Source: Mansonella perstans
Lineage: Eukaryota; Nematoda; Chromadorea; Rhabditida; Onchocercidae
Direction: 5' to 3'
Length of the DNA: 64,000 nucleotides
NCBI GenBank assembly: GCA_037074765.1
Contig: JBAMDO010000155.1
Coordinates: 59,160-123,159, forward strand
Shown here in pieces: positions 40,201 through 51,424 of the stretch (positions within the stretch are counted from its first letter, which is position 1; every line of letters begins with the position of its first letter). The position numbers and the translations under genes were made by a program. Below the pieces are notes generated by a model. The model ran no database searches and was not told the origin of the DNA. It was given only the letters and a program-made list of their open reading frames with translations.

Positions 40201-43200
40201 GTTGAATTCAGACATGAAAATTGTGGGAGTTCTTGAAGGGCTATTGTTTTTTCAGATCTTCGGCTGGAGCATTTGAATTGTACCAATAAGTCATTCCTGG
40301 CATCTGGTTTGTCAGACAAACCTGTCGGACAGATTAGGTATGTTCTTTGCTTTTTCTGTTTTATGCTTCATATTGTTAAATATACTGCAAATTGGCACTG
40401 CTTTTCAGACTTTCTGTCGGCAAAAATACGCCACCAATTTCAATGTTGCAATACTACAAACAGCAAGGTTATCGTATCCGGTAAGTTTCCTCTCAAAACT
40501 TACTGAGAACTATTATCTTGTATTATCTTCTCGCTGAATTAAATCTTTTAAACTACATATCTGAAACTACTTATTTACTAATAGAAAAAATTGAAAAAAG
40601 CAACAGGAAGCTGATTTCTGTATGTTTCTCCTAAAGTCTCCATATAATCGATTTAATAAAATTTAACTTTTTAAGAGTAGATTGGCCAGCTGTTCGTTTG
40701 ATTACGAATTTCGGCACATCCTACTTTCCAATTGAGGTATTGCGAGTTGCGCCCTATCAAAGAGTGCCATTGAGCAAGCAAACACCATCACAAATGAAAG
40801 ATACAATTAAAGTATAATTTATTTATATGATGGGAGATATATCTAGGTGGCATATAAATCTGGAATTCGGGTAAAATGGATTGTAAATTTTTCTTTTAAT
40901 CTTTACAATCACTGCATATCATTGGTGGACCTGGTATATATCCTGTCTGTATTACTGTGAAATAGATGATTTCAGGAATGTGCCATGCTTCCGCACGCAC
41001 GTTTTCGCGATATTGCCCGAAATTTGCAGGCGCTTGACTTGGACGAAACGGCACATTACAATCCATTTATGGCCGCCTTTGGAGTACGAATTAGTTCAAC
41101 TCCAATCACAGTGAGTTTTGCACTTTCTCCTGAAGTTAGTCTTGCACTTAATCAGCCCCTTTTTTCCAGTGATCTTTCAATTAAATTAATTTCAGGTTGA
41201 AGGCCATCGTCGTCTAGCGCCTAAGGTGCGATATTCCGATGCGCAAGGGGGGCCAGGCGTCATTGACATCGATTCCAAAAATGTAAAGAACTGACTTCGA
41301 GATTTTTAAGTTAGAAGAATTTGATGGAGATTTTGATTATATTTTGTTCTGTTATAGGCAAACTGGCGAATAAATGGAAAGGAGTACTTAGTTGGAGCAC
41401 ATCTTCGCTGCTGGTTCATATTTTATGACGACGGAAGAGATGGGGATATGGTTGTGTGAGTTTTTATATGTGGCACTAAATCTCTTTTGCAGTAAAAGTA
41501 TCAACTGCATTGGAAGTTTGCCGATGCTAAGATGACTAATGAAATTTTAGGACATTTGCAAGGACTCTAGTTCGGGAATGTTGCAAAAAGGGCATACGGA
41601 TGGTGGATCCTGTCATTAAAAATGTGCAATTCGAAGAGTTAGAGAATTGTTTTAAACAAATTCATGAAACTTATCCAGATGATCGAGCATTTGTGATGTA
41701 TATCGATTCCCGTGATAATACGCATGGTTTCTATTGCCATTGGATTATTTAATATTTTTTATAAATCAGTTTCCAGAAGCATTAAAAAGAATTTTTAGTA
41801 CTTTATAATTACTTGAAAAGGACTTTTTTCACGTTCAGACGTTGTTATAACTGAAAATCAAGAGTTTATATTCGGAAACCAAATATTCCTTTCAGATGAT
41901 TTGAAATTGTATGCCAATTATTCCTTTCAGATGATTTGAAATTGTATGAAGTTCTTCATCGCATAGTCACCCAACATATACATGGGTTGAGGGCTCGTGA
42001 AGCACCAAAAAAACCTGCAACGTTGGAAAATATTGTTAATAAGTTGAATTGCAAGAATTTTGGACAGTGTTATGGAATTGTACCAGAATCATTTGCGTAT
42101 GTTGTACTTTCACTCGAAAATATTTTCTAAATCAATTTTTGATTTGAGGACTGGGTGAATTCACTTCTGAACCTGCATATATTTTATAAAATGTGGAAAT
42201 TTACATGGTTTAGATTTGATATGATATTTATAACGTTTTTCAGAACCAATAAGTGGATTTCCACTGGAAAGACCCTTATAATTGGTTATGACGTATGCCA
42301 TCCTGAACCCCAGCCAAAACATGAAAGAAGAATGCGACTACCTCCTACTCAACCAAGTGTTCTTGGAGTTCGTTCTGCAATAACTTTTAATAATGTAACA
42401 TTAGCAATCGAAAGGAAGGAATAGAAGATAAAATATTCGCAGTTTTCAGATCAGTTTTAATGGAGCACCTTGTCCAGAAACATTCATTGGAGACTATTCA
42501 TTTCAAGAACCCCGTAAAGAACAAGTAACAAGCTCAATTTTGGAAGAACGGATTTATTGGATTTTGAGTCTCTTTTGTGCCAGTCGTAATGGCATGCTTC
42601 CTGAAACTGTGATTATCACACGTGATGGCGTTTCCGAAGGACAGTTCAAAATGGTGAATCCTGAAAAACTTTTTCGATTGCCTTAGATTTGCTTTTTGGA
42701 ACTATCTTTTTTGATTTCGGCTTTAATCGTTTACGTCTGATATATTTAAGGTAATGGAAGATGAAATTGAAGCTATTCGTCAGGGAATGCGGAATTTTGG
42801 AAAAGCGGAAGCTGGGACCGAAAATTACTCACCAAATATAGTGTGCATCATTGCTTGTAAAAGACATAATAAGCGTTTCGCAATTGAAAGCGGTTAATTT
42901 TACAAGATTTTTGAAATTTCGAAATTTTGAAGAATTTCAAATCAACAGTTATAGCATCGGTAAATTGTTACTTTGATTTTTCTAATAAACCCGAAGTTTA
43001 GGTCGTTCTCTGGGGAATTGTCTGCCGTTAACGGTTATTGACAAGGATATTACACGTGCAGATACTACGGAATTTTTCATGCAGTCGCATAAAATTATAA
43101 AGGTCTTCTTGCTAACAGGAAATTTTAAGATGAATAGATTATTCTGGATATATCAGTAGTGTTAATTCTTTTCATAAAGCTGTTGCATTATAACGGCATA

Positions 43201-43787
43201 GTAGAGATAAGAGGGTGGAGCTGAATCTCTCGTCTTACAAGGATTTCATAAATTTTATGGATTTCAGGGTACCGGGAAGTTGCCTGCATATTCAATGCCC
43301 ATCAATGAAGCAAATTTAACCATGGACGAAGCACAGTCATTGATGATGGCTCTGTGCTTTACTCATCAAATTGTTAATCAAGCAATTTCAATTCCAGAAC
43401 CAATTTATCAAGCAGATGAATGGGCTAAAAGAGGGCGTAACAATTTCAAGGCCATGTTGTAAGTTATATTTGCTATTTTGAATTTCTCTGTGAGTGCATT
43501 TCTTACTCGACAAAAAGATTACTGGCAAATTCTGACTTTGATTAAAAATATCCCGTAATCTTATTTTTGTATGTATAATTATTTAGACTGCCAATTTGTT
43601 TAATTCACAGTTTAGGTGCTTAAAACAAGGGAAACCAATCGTGAATTAGTATTTATGCTTTAGGCGACGTGTTGGTGGTAAAGAGCGTTTACCAACCCTA
43701 GATGGCGGAAGTGTTGACTGGAATCGTGTCACACGACGTCTTTGTTATATGGATACAGAGCTCGAATTGACGAGGGCTAATGCATAA
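37293..43787 (+). CDS. WAGO-like nematode Argonaute, probably slicer-dead
   Basis: Twenty-two exons give 1072 aa: 37293-37419, 37724-37929, 38087-38259, 38457-38648, 38831-38975, 39163-39380, 39707-39879, 39975-40121, 40256-40337, 40409-40480, 40676-40811, 40976-41110, 41196-41282, 41358-41455, 41551-41726, 41931-42096, 42244-42367, 42450-42653, 42751-42892, 43002-43102, 43268-43458, 43664-43787. It should bind small RNAs (in worms, secondary 22G RNAs) for silencing. The N-terminus has an RG-rich patch (RPRGRGRR, 18-25) and a Ser-rich region; PAZ, MID and PIWI regions follow. In PIWI, GYDVCHP gives Asp794 and TRDGVSEGQF gives Asp878, but the third catalytic position reads SIPEPIYQADEW, with Asp1018 where slicers have His. 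The short first exon was added because it joins in phase and gives an Argonaute-like start; without it, translation could begin at 37732. Exon 16 sits behind a duplicated acceptor. Confidence 0.92.
41879..41948. repeat. 35-bp tandem duplication containing a 3' splice site
   Basis: Copies 41879-41913 and 41914-41948 match at 34 of 35 positions. Each carries TTCCTTTCAG followed by the first 18 bases of Argonaute exon 16. Only the downstream acceptor (exon from 41931) keeps the frame; the upstream one leads to a stop within about 15 codons. Confidence 0.93.
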
Positions 43788-44834
43788 GGGAGGAATTGGT
43801 GTTTTTCTTTGTTATCTTGGATGCCAGATTTCTTTGTGAAAAAGATTTTTTTTTTCCATATTACTCACTATTGCCTTTTATTGTCAACGGTGAGGTGATA
43901 TCTTCTTTTAATGTTTTTTTTTTTTTTTTTTTTACCATTCCCCTTTTTCGTTTCCATTGAGGAAATGTTCGTTCTTATTAAGATTCAAAAGATTTTATAA
44001 TGTTTAAAGAGCATTATCATTTTGTCACTCATTTTCCTTTGGGTTTTCGGATCCATGTGTATTATTGTTTTTTTTTTTTTCTCTCTAAAATATAAAATAC
44101 GGAATTTTAATGAGTTTCTATTCCGTATTGTCAATTAATGTTATTTTTTTAATAAGAGAAGAGCTTGCGCGAATTTAGAATTCCATAAAGTTCTTCGTTA
44201 TCTTGTAATATAACCTGTGCTACTAAACATTTGAACTTTCATTTTACTGGAAATGAATTCATGTTAGAATTCATTATCTTTCACTTGTATTTAATCAGCA
44301 CTGAATAAATAAAGATATTTCACTGTAATGATAAGTAAATAAAGATATTTCATTGTTTATTATTTGAATACAAGTGATAAACGCAATGTTTCTTCGTAAA
44401 CATTTGACAACGTCATAACATGCAAGTTTTGTAGCAAAAGAAAGATTCGATGCAAATTCACTAATGCGATTGATTCTCAGCGTAATGTTGTCATTTCTCA
44501 CAGTAGTTGTATTCAATACATCATGGTATACGTGAGGATTCACAAATTAGTCATCTGTGGACTTCTCATTATTTACGTGCTGGTACAACAGATCGATGCA
44601 GATTGGCTGAAACTGTCACTTTCATAACGTTACCAAAAACGTGAGCAAAGGTTGGCGTAGACATGTGCTACTCCGAACGTTATGGAGTGGATATGGGAAA
44701 TGTTTGGGATAAGGCGGAATTATGAATGGAGATAGACGTGAGAGGCGAGGATGATTGTTTGAGTTTTGGTGGCACTGCTTATAGTTTTGGGTTCTCTCGA
44801 TAAAATTATCCGTGATATTCTGTTTTAGAAACAA
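43788..44834. other. Spacer between Argonaute and CRNKL1 genes
   Basis: About 1 kb between two + strand genes. It contains T-rich runs, a small 30-bp direct repeat (AAATAAAGATATTTCA, around 44306-44352) and a candidate poly(A) signal, then the presumed upstream region of the crooked-neck gene. No further gene was recognised. Confidence 0.5.
44304..44309 (+). terminator. Candidate poly(A) signal, Argonaute gene
   Basis: AATAAA lies 517 bp beyond the Argonaute stop codon; a second copy follows about 30 bp later in the small duplication. Position is the only support. Confidence 0.3.
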
Positions 44835-47800
44835 ATGATGGATGATTTTGAAGAGATACCGGGTAAGAAGCCATTACGGCTACCAAAGAAAGCAGCGAAA
44901 GTAAAAAACAAAGTATGTTTTTATATTTCCAAAAATAAATTATTCAGCGAATGATTCAATTTCACCTTCAGTTAATAATTGAATTTTATATAAGACTATT
45001 TCTTATATAAAAGTTGAGAAATAGTTATGGTAAAATTTTGTAATTCTCACAATCATTGGCTTTGTGTTTTCAGTGAAACTTTCATCATTACAATTATACA
45101 AAATAAGAGTTTTACTTTGAATTTTGAACGAAAAGATTATGATAGATCTGTTTATTTTTTATTGTTTTGTAAATATATTTTCAGGCTCCAGCAGCTCTAC
45201 AAATAACAGCGGAGCAATTGTTACGTGAAGCAAAAGAACGTGATTTAGAAATTGTTGCACCACCGCCAAAAACCAAGATATCTGATCCAGAGGAGCTAGC
45301 CGAGTATCAAAGGAAACGTAGGTATGTCTGGGAAAAATAGTCATCAAATTGCATTTTTTATCCCATTATGAAATTTTGTTTTAAGTGTAATTATCGGGAA
45401 ATAAAGATCAAGTTTAGCTGTAGCTTATATTCGAGCCCAAAACATAAGATATATGTTTTTATAATTTTAGGAAAGAGTTCGAGGATAACATCCGTAAAAA
45501 TCGTTCGCAGATAGCAAACTGGGTGAAATATGCGAAATGGGAAGAAAACATAGGTGAAATGCAAAGAGCTCGATCAGTGTTTGAGCGTGCACTCGACACT
45601 GATCATCGTTCTATCACGCTTTGGCTGCAGTATGCGGAAATGGAAATGAGGCAAATTCTTTATTTTCTCTAGGTTGACAGCTTATCTGAACTTGTTGAGA
45701 AGTTTGCTGTTTATCACTGCTTTTATATTGAAGCGGCTGTGGATTAGCCTTAGTCTTTATAGGAACAAGCAGATTAATCATGCACGTAACATTTGGGATA
45801 GAGCAATCACCATTTTGCCTCGAGCTACGCAATTCTGGTTGAAATACTCCTATATGGAAGAATTGATCGGAAATATACCTGGAGCAAGACAAGTAGGAGT
45901 CCTTTGCTTCATTTCATTTATACAGTATTTATGTGCATGCGTTTTTATTGAATGATTGGTGAAAATAAAGTTAAACTTCTTTAACATTTCTATTCATTGG
46001 TAAATATTGTTTAATTCCATACTGACTTAGCTTAGGTCTTCGAACGCTGGATGGAATGGGAGCCACCGGAACAAGCTTGGCAAACATATGTCAATTTTGA
46101 ATTGCGTTACAAAGAAATCGATCGTGCACGTACTATTTGGCAGCGTTTTCTTCACGTTCATGGACATGATGTAAAGCAGTGGCTGCGTTATGCAAAGTTT
46201 GAAGAAAGATTCGGCTATATTGGAAACGCCCGTGCTGTAAGTGTTTTGGATAGATCGCAAAGTCTTATTCTACTATTTGAAAATTTTCTCCACTTGATAC
46301 GTTTTCTGTGTACAAAGAAAAAATGACTGAGGAAAGTAAGCCTTACAGTCAGGCAGCGATTGTTACATTCTGTTGACTGCAGGTTTATGAGCGAGCACTG
46401 CAGTATTTTGGAGAGGAAAATTTGAATGAAACTTTACTGATTGCATTTGCTCAGTTTGAGGAACGACAGAAGGAGCACGAGAGGTCAAGAGTTATCTACA
46501 GGTATTTTGACCAGTGATTTTTTGAAAGATTTTCAAATTCATTTAGTATTTTGTACAACTGTTGTTTCTGTCCCGAATTTCCGACAGCGTTTAATTTAAA
46601 CTATTTGCGATTGATTGATTTTAGGCTAATTTGGAGTGGAAACTGAACTCATTCTTTGATTATATATTTCTGTGATTTTTTAGATATGGACTGGATCATC
46701 TTCCGGCTAGTCGAACTGGTGAAATATTCAAGTTTTATACCATACATGAGAAGAAATATGGTGAGAGGGCAGGCATCGAAAATATAATTGTTAGTAAACG
46801 TCGCCATCAATATGAAGAGGTAAATGTTTTCAAATGCTGAAAAAAAATTGAGGTTATAAGTAGAATTTTTTATATTTTTATAAAGTAAGTTCTTTATAGC
46901 TAATAAAGTCCAAGTTTTTTTAAGTAGTAGTCGATTCTGGGCTAGACTTATTTCAGCAAATTGCTGAAAATTCGTACAATTACGATGCATGGTTTGATTA
47001 TATCCGTTTGTTGCAAAATGAGAAAATTCCTCGTGAGGAGATGGAAGATACGTTTGAAAGAGCGATAGCTAACATACCTCTGCAACCTGAGAAAAGGTAT
47101 TTTTGAATTTAGTTGTTGAATTAAAGCATAATATAGATGCAATTCCATATATGGAGTGTGTAGTTAGAGATGTCAGACTGCATTGGGCATCTTAGTTCTA
47201 TTAAAGAACTGGAAAGTTTATTATGCAACACAATATTTATAATACTTTCTGAGAAATTCAAAAAGATCGATAGGCCACGCTTTCATGATCTGTATTCATG
47301 CAATGACTCCGTTTAGATGTTCGGTAAATATAAAATTTATAATACATGAAGAAAAGCCATTTTAGAAGTAGTTTCAACAATGAGACTTTTTATTATAATA
47401 ATTGTTTGTTGTTGAACAGGTATTGGCGACGATATATTTATTTGTGGATTAATTACGCGCTTTACGAAGAATTGGATATAGGTGACACCGAGAAAACACG
47501 AGATGTTTACAGAATTTGCTTACAAGTCATTCCTCATAAGAAATTCACTTTTTCAAAGATATGGATTATGTTCGCCTATTTCGAAGTGCGACAGCTTCGC
47601 TTATCTGATGCACGTAAAATAATGGTGTGTTTCAACATAGTTTTTAGGTATTCTTTATTTGATATCAAACTTTATCACCATCTGAAGGTGCAGAGTGAAT
47701 TCTGGGAAAAACAATTAAAATTGGTTTAAAGTGAAATTCCGAATAAAAAATGCGAAATTTTGTTGAAATGCAGACAAATAATTACGAAAATACATTAAGC

Positions 47801-49780
47801 ACTGTTTTGTTTCAAAGATTATATTTTTATAATCGGACAATTACAGGGAAATGCTATTGGAATCTGTCCTAGAAATAAACTGTTTCGCAGTTATATAGAT
47901 CTAGAGTTGCAACTACGTGAATTTGACCGATGTCGCATTTTATATGGAAAATTTCTGGAATACGCTCCAGAAAACAGTAATACTTGGATTAAATTTGCTG
48001 AAATGGAAACACTCCTCGGCGACGTCGATCGTGCACGTGCAATTTTTGCCTTGGCTGTACAACAGCCTGCATTAGATATGCCAGAAGTATATTCATAAAT
48101 TAAATTGCATTTTTCAAGTTTGGAAATATGGTTTTAAGGAAGAAAGAAAAATTTTGATGACCAAGTGATTTGAATATTTCAAAATCTAAATTGTAGGTTT
48201 TATGGAAAGCTTATATTGATTTCGAAGTAAGTCAAGAAGAATACGGTCGAGCTCGACAGTTATATAGCAGTCTTTTGGAACGGACGAACCACATAAAAGT
48301 TATTTTTGCAGTCATATTTTTTAGATCTCATAACTAACTGTCTTTTGGAAGAATTTTTTGGATAAGTTTAACTTTAAAGCTTTCATCTCACTTTATCGTT
48401 CGTTGTCTGATTGTGGTTTGAAAACTGAAAGAATATATGGGAAAAGAACGGTCATTGAAAATAAATGAGATTTATTCTTGATTCTTCAGGATTCTTCAAG
48501 AATAATAGTTCCAGGGAAGCAATGAATAAGGTTCTGTCTTTCATAACTCTTTCAGGTCTGGATAAGTTTAGCGGAATTTGAATTATCAGTTGGTGATGTA
48601 GAGAGTGCACGCAAAATATATGAACGCGCCAACAGAAATCTAGCAAGCAATGAAAAAGAAGAAAGATTGTTGTTTCTAGAATCATGGATGTTGTTTGAAA
48701 ACAAATATGGTGACCAGGATTCTGTAGCGGCAGTAAGTGATATATTGATTTCAGGAATATTTATGATGTATTTTCCGCAATTAATATAGACTCTTAGGTT
48801 AAACTATGCTTTATATTCGTCGCAGATTTATTTCGTGAAGTTTGCATGAATTATTTCGTAGTTTTAAGAATCAGAATCACTTTAAAAAGTGAAATCCTTG
48901 TTTGTATCAGGACTCTCGTTGACCTGTTTATTTGTCACCCTAGCATATAGACTTTTGACCGTTCTGGAGTCGAATCTTGTTAGGTTCTTTGTTGTCATAG
49001 ATTTCATATTTATTCTTCTATATATCCAAACTTATATATATGACATGTATGCATTACTAGTTTATCTGTAGTCGAGATTACAATAGAATGGATAGAGAAT
49101 GGGAAAAAAATCGAGGTGAAAAGGCTTATTTTCTATTAAACTTGTTTTTTCTTGTACGATCAGTTCCCAAACAGAGCTCATTCCGCCGAATTTCCTTCTG
49201 TTTGCGACTTAAAAATTTTTTATCGTTTCCTTAACCAAAATTTATGAGTTTATGAGAGTGCATTTCCAGGTTTCTCGTTTAATGCCAAAGAAAGTGAAAA
49301 GACGTCGTCAAATACAGACCGATGATGGTGTGGATGCCGGTTGGGAGGAATATTTTGATTATTTATTCCCAGACGAACAAAGTAAGATGATATTGCACTT
49401 TATTGCAGATTTTCTAAAAGTATTCAAATGTTTCATTCTTAAAATTATTCATTTCCTTATGCTCTTCTATCTGTGGAGTATTTATTTTAGCTTCAAAAGG
49501 AAGCATGAAGCTATTCGAAGCTGCCCGAAGGTGGAAAGAAAAATTTGCACAAATATCTTTGTCAACCGAAAAAGATGCGGACAAAAATGTGGAAGACAGT
49601 GTGGAAGCGGACAGAAAAGAAGGTATCAAAGAAGAAGCAACGGAAAGAGAGATGAAAATACGTGAGGATGATTCAGATACTGACATATCGACATCTTCTT
49701 CGTCATCGTCGGATAGTGATTCTGAATCAAGCTCTGAATCCGAGGATACTAGTTCGAGTTCAAATTCCGAAAAGTCTTGA
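44835..49780 (+). CDS. CRNKL1: Crooked-neck-like pre-mRNA splicing factor
   Basis: Fourteen exons give 748 aa: 44835-44912, 45185-45321, 45471-45650, 45763-45892, 46036-46236, 46383-46501, 46684-46819, 46957-47096, 47420-47624, 47847-48086, 48197-48298, 48556-48732, 49270-49381, 49491-49780. The family (yeast Clf1/Syf3) is a scaffold of the Prp19-associated complex in the spliceosome nucleus. The chain is built almost wholly of HAT repeats, with pairs of the form W..Y..FE and A/RARxIxxRA, for example [12 protein letters not shown] and ARTIWQRFL in exon 5. A basic patch [10 protein letters not shown] (exon 13) precedes an acidic, Ser-rich tail after about residue 700. Two adjacent ATGs open the frame. 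Intron 3 seems to start GCAAAT (at 45651) rather than GT; the frame and family match require this junction. Confidence 0.94.
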
Positions 49781-51424
49781 ATGTCTGCAAGGGAAAAATG
49801 GAGCGGTAGAGATTATCGTTCCTTTATCATTTCCTAGATCTTCGGATTCTTACCCTTTCATTTCTTGTGAAATGTCTGTACATACCGATCAAATTTCATA
49901 CGCGTTCAAAAGAAAAAAATCACATGAATTTTTTTTTTGAAATTTTCGTGTGTTCAATATATGTACAATTCTTCACGGATCCATCTCATTATGTTTGATG
50001 AAATAAATTCAGGCTTTTTTGGCTTTTGTAATATATCAGCAGGCATTAGTACGTTTTATCGTACATAGAATCATTTTTTCGTATTTATACTTTCGGCAAG
50101 CATTGCTTCATTATAACGGGATTGTTGCCTTTTTTGGATTTGTGAAACTTTTGTAATGAGTCGGTTTTCCTTATTTGTTTTAAAAATAGGCAGTTTAGCA
50201 CTTATTTGTTTAAAAAAGAAAAAATCACTCAGTTTGTTTCTGTCTTTTTTTATTGTCTTGTTAAGCTGGTTGCAGTTGAATTATCCTATTTCACTTTTTA
50301 GTTTTTGTAATTAGAAGGTTACTTTATGGTCACTCCATGCAACATGGATACTTCGGGTCTTTTCGATTCTGAAAATTTAAGCTGATTATTGATATTAATC
50401 TCGGACAATATTACTAGTTGTTTAGCCAAAAACCACTACATTTTTTTGATGTTAAACCTGCTTCGATGGTATGGTAACCCAAAATAATGAACAAGTTCAT
50501 ATAATTTTTGACAGATCAATCAAAGATAAATCTTACTTGAAATTTTTCGCTGTTTGCACAGCAGACATTCATCTTCTTTCAGCCATTTGTTTTCGTTTTT
50601 TTACGCACGCTTCCTCGCGCTTCATTGCGTAATCATTGATTGCATTGTGTGTATTGAATATATGAATATATTATGCGATTTCCATTAACGTTGGACTGTT
50701 TATTTATATTAAAGTAACCTTTTTAAAATTAAAAAATTTAAGGCTGTCTGACATTAAAAGTTAAAACTAGAGTAAATTCTTCCCACTCAGGGACAAGTTT
50801 GTCAGCTTCTGCATTCTCATTTAACAAATTCAATATAGAAAGTAAACAATGTGCAGCAGAGCAGTCAATACTGGTTATTTCTCGAATTTCAGTTCTTTGA
50901 TGATTCTGGAATGGTTATAGATGAAGGAAATATGCTGAACCTGTGAAGATTATCTGTCATCTTGGTAAGTTTGTAGAAATTCTTACAAAATTGCATTGCA
51001 TCAGGGAAGCATAAATCATCAAGTTCAATTAATCATAGTGGTAGCAATTGTCATTGATGAATTAATTGAGAGGAAAAACGAGAATTGATTTAGTGATTCC
51101 TAGGTTTTTTTTTTTTTTTTAAGGGGCTAAACTTAATGATTATTTCTGCCGGTTTTTTTTTTTAAAAATCAGACACAGCTGTTACATAAATTGAAATTGT
51201 CATAGTGACTTTGCATAATGTATTTTGTTATTTCTTGTCTGAGTAATACTATTGCAAATTTTTACACATCATAGATGAAGCTAATTTTTTGATGGAGCAG
51301 TAATATTCTTATTAGACACAGCATATCATAAAAGTTTTTTCTTACTCCAAAAAAAAAGAACTGGTTTCTGCAACTATAGTTCCAATTTATTTTAAATAAA
51401 TGAATTCAATGAATTAATCATTTA
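49781..51424. other. Spacer between CRNKL1 and PAPS transporter genes
   Basis: About 1.6 kb of AT-rich DNA between two + strand genes, with T runs near 51108-51120. It holds the crooked-neck 3' UTR (candidate poly(A) signal at 50002) and upstream sequence for the transporter. No gene was recognised. Confidence 0.5.
50002..50007 (+). terminator. Candidate poly(A) signal, CRNKL1 gene
   Basis: AATAAA lies 222 bp after the crooked-neck stop codon, a normal 3' UTR distance. No other evidence is available. Confidence 0.4.
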
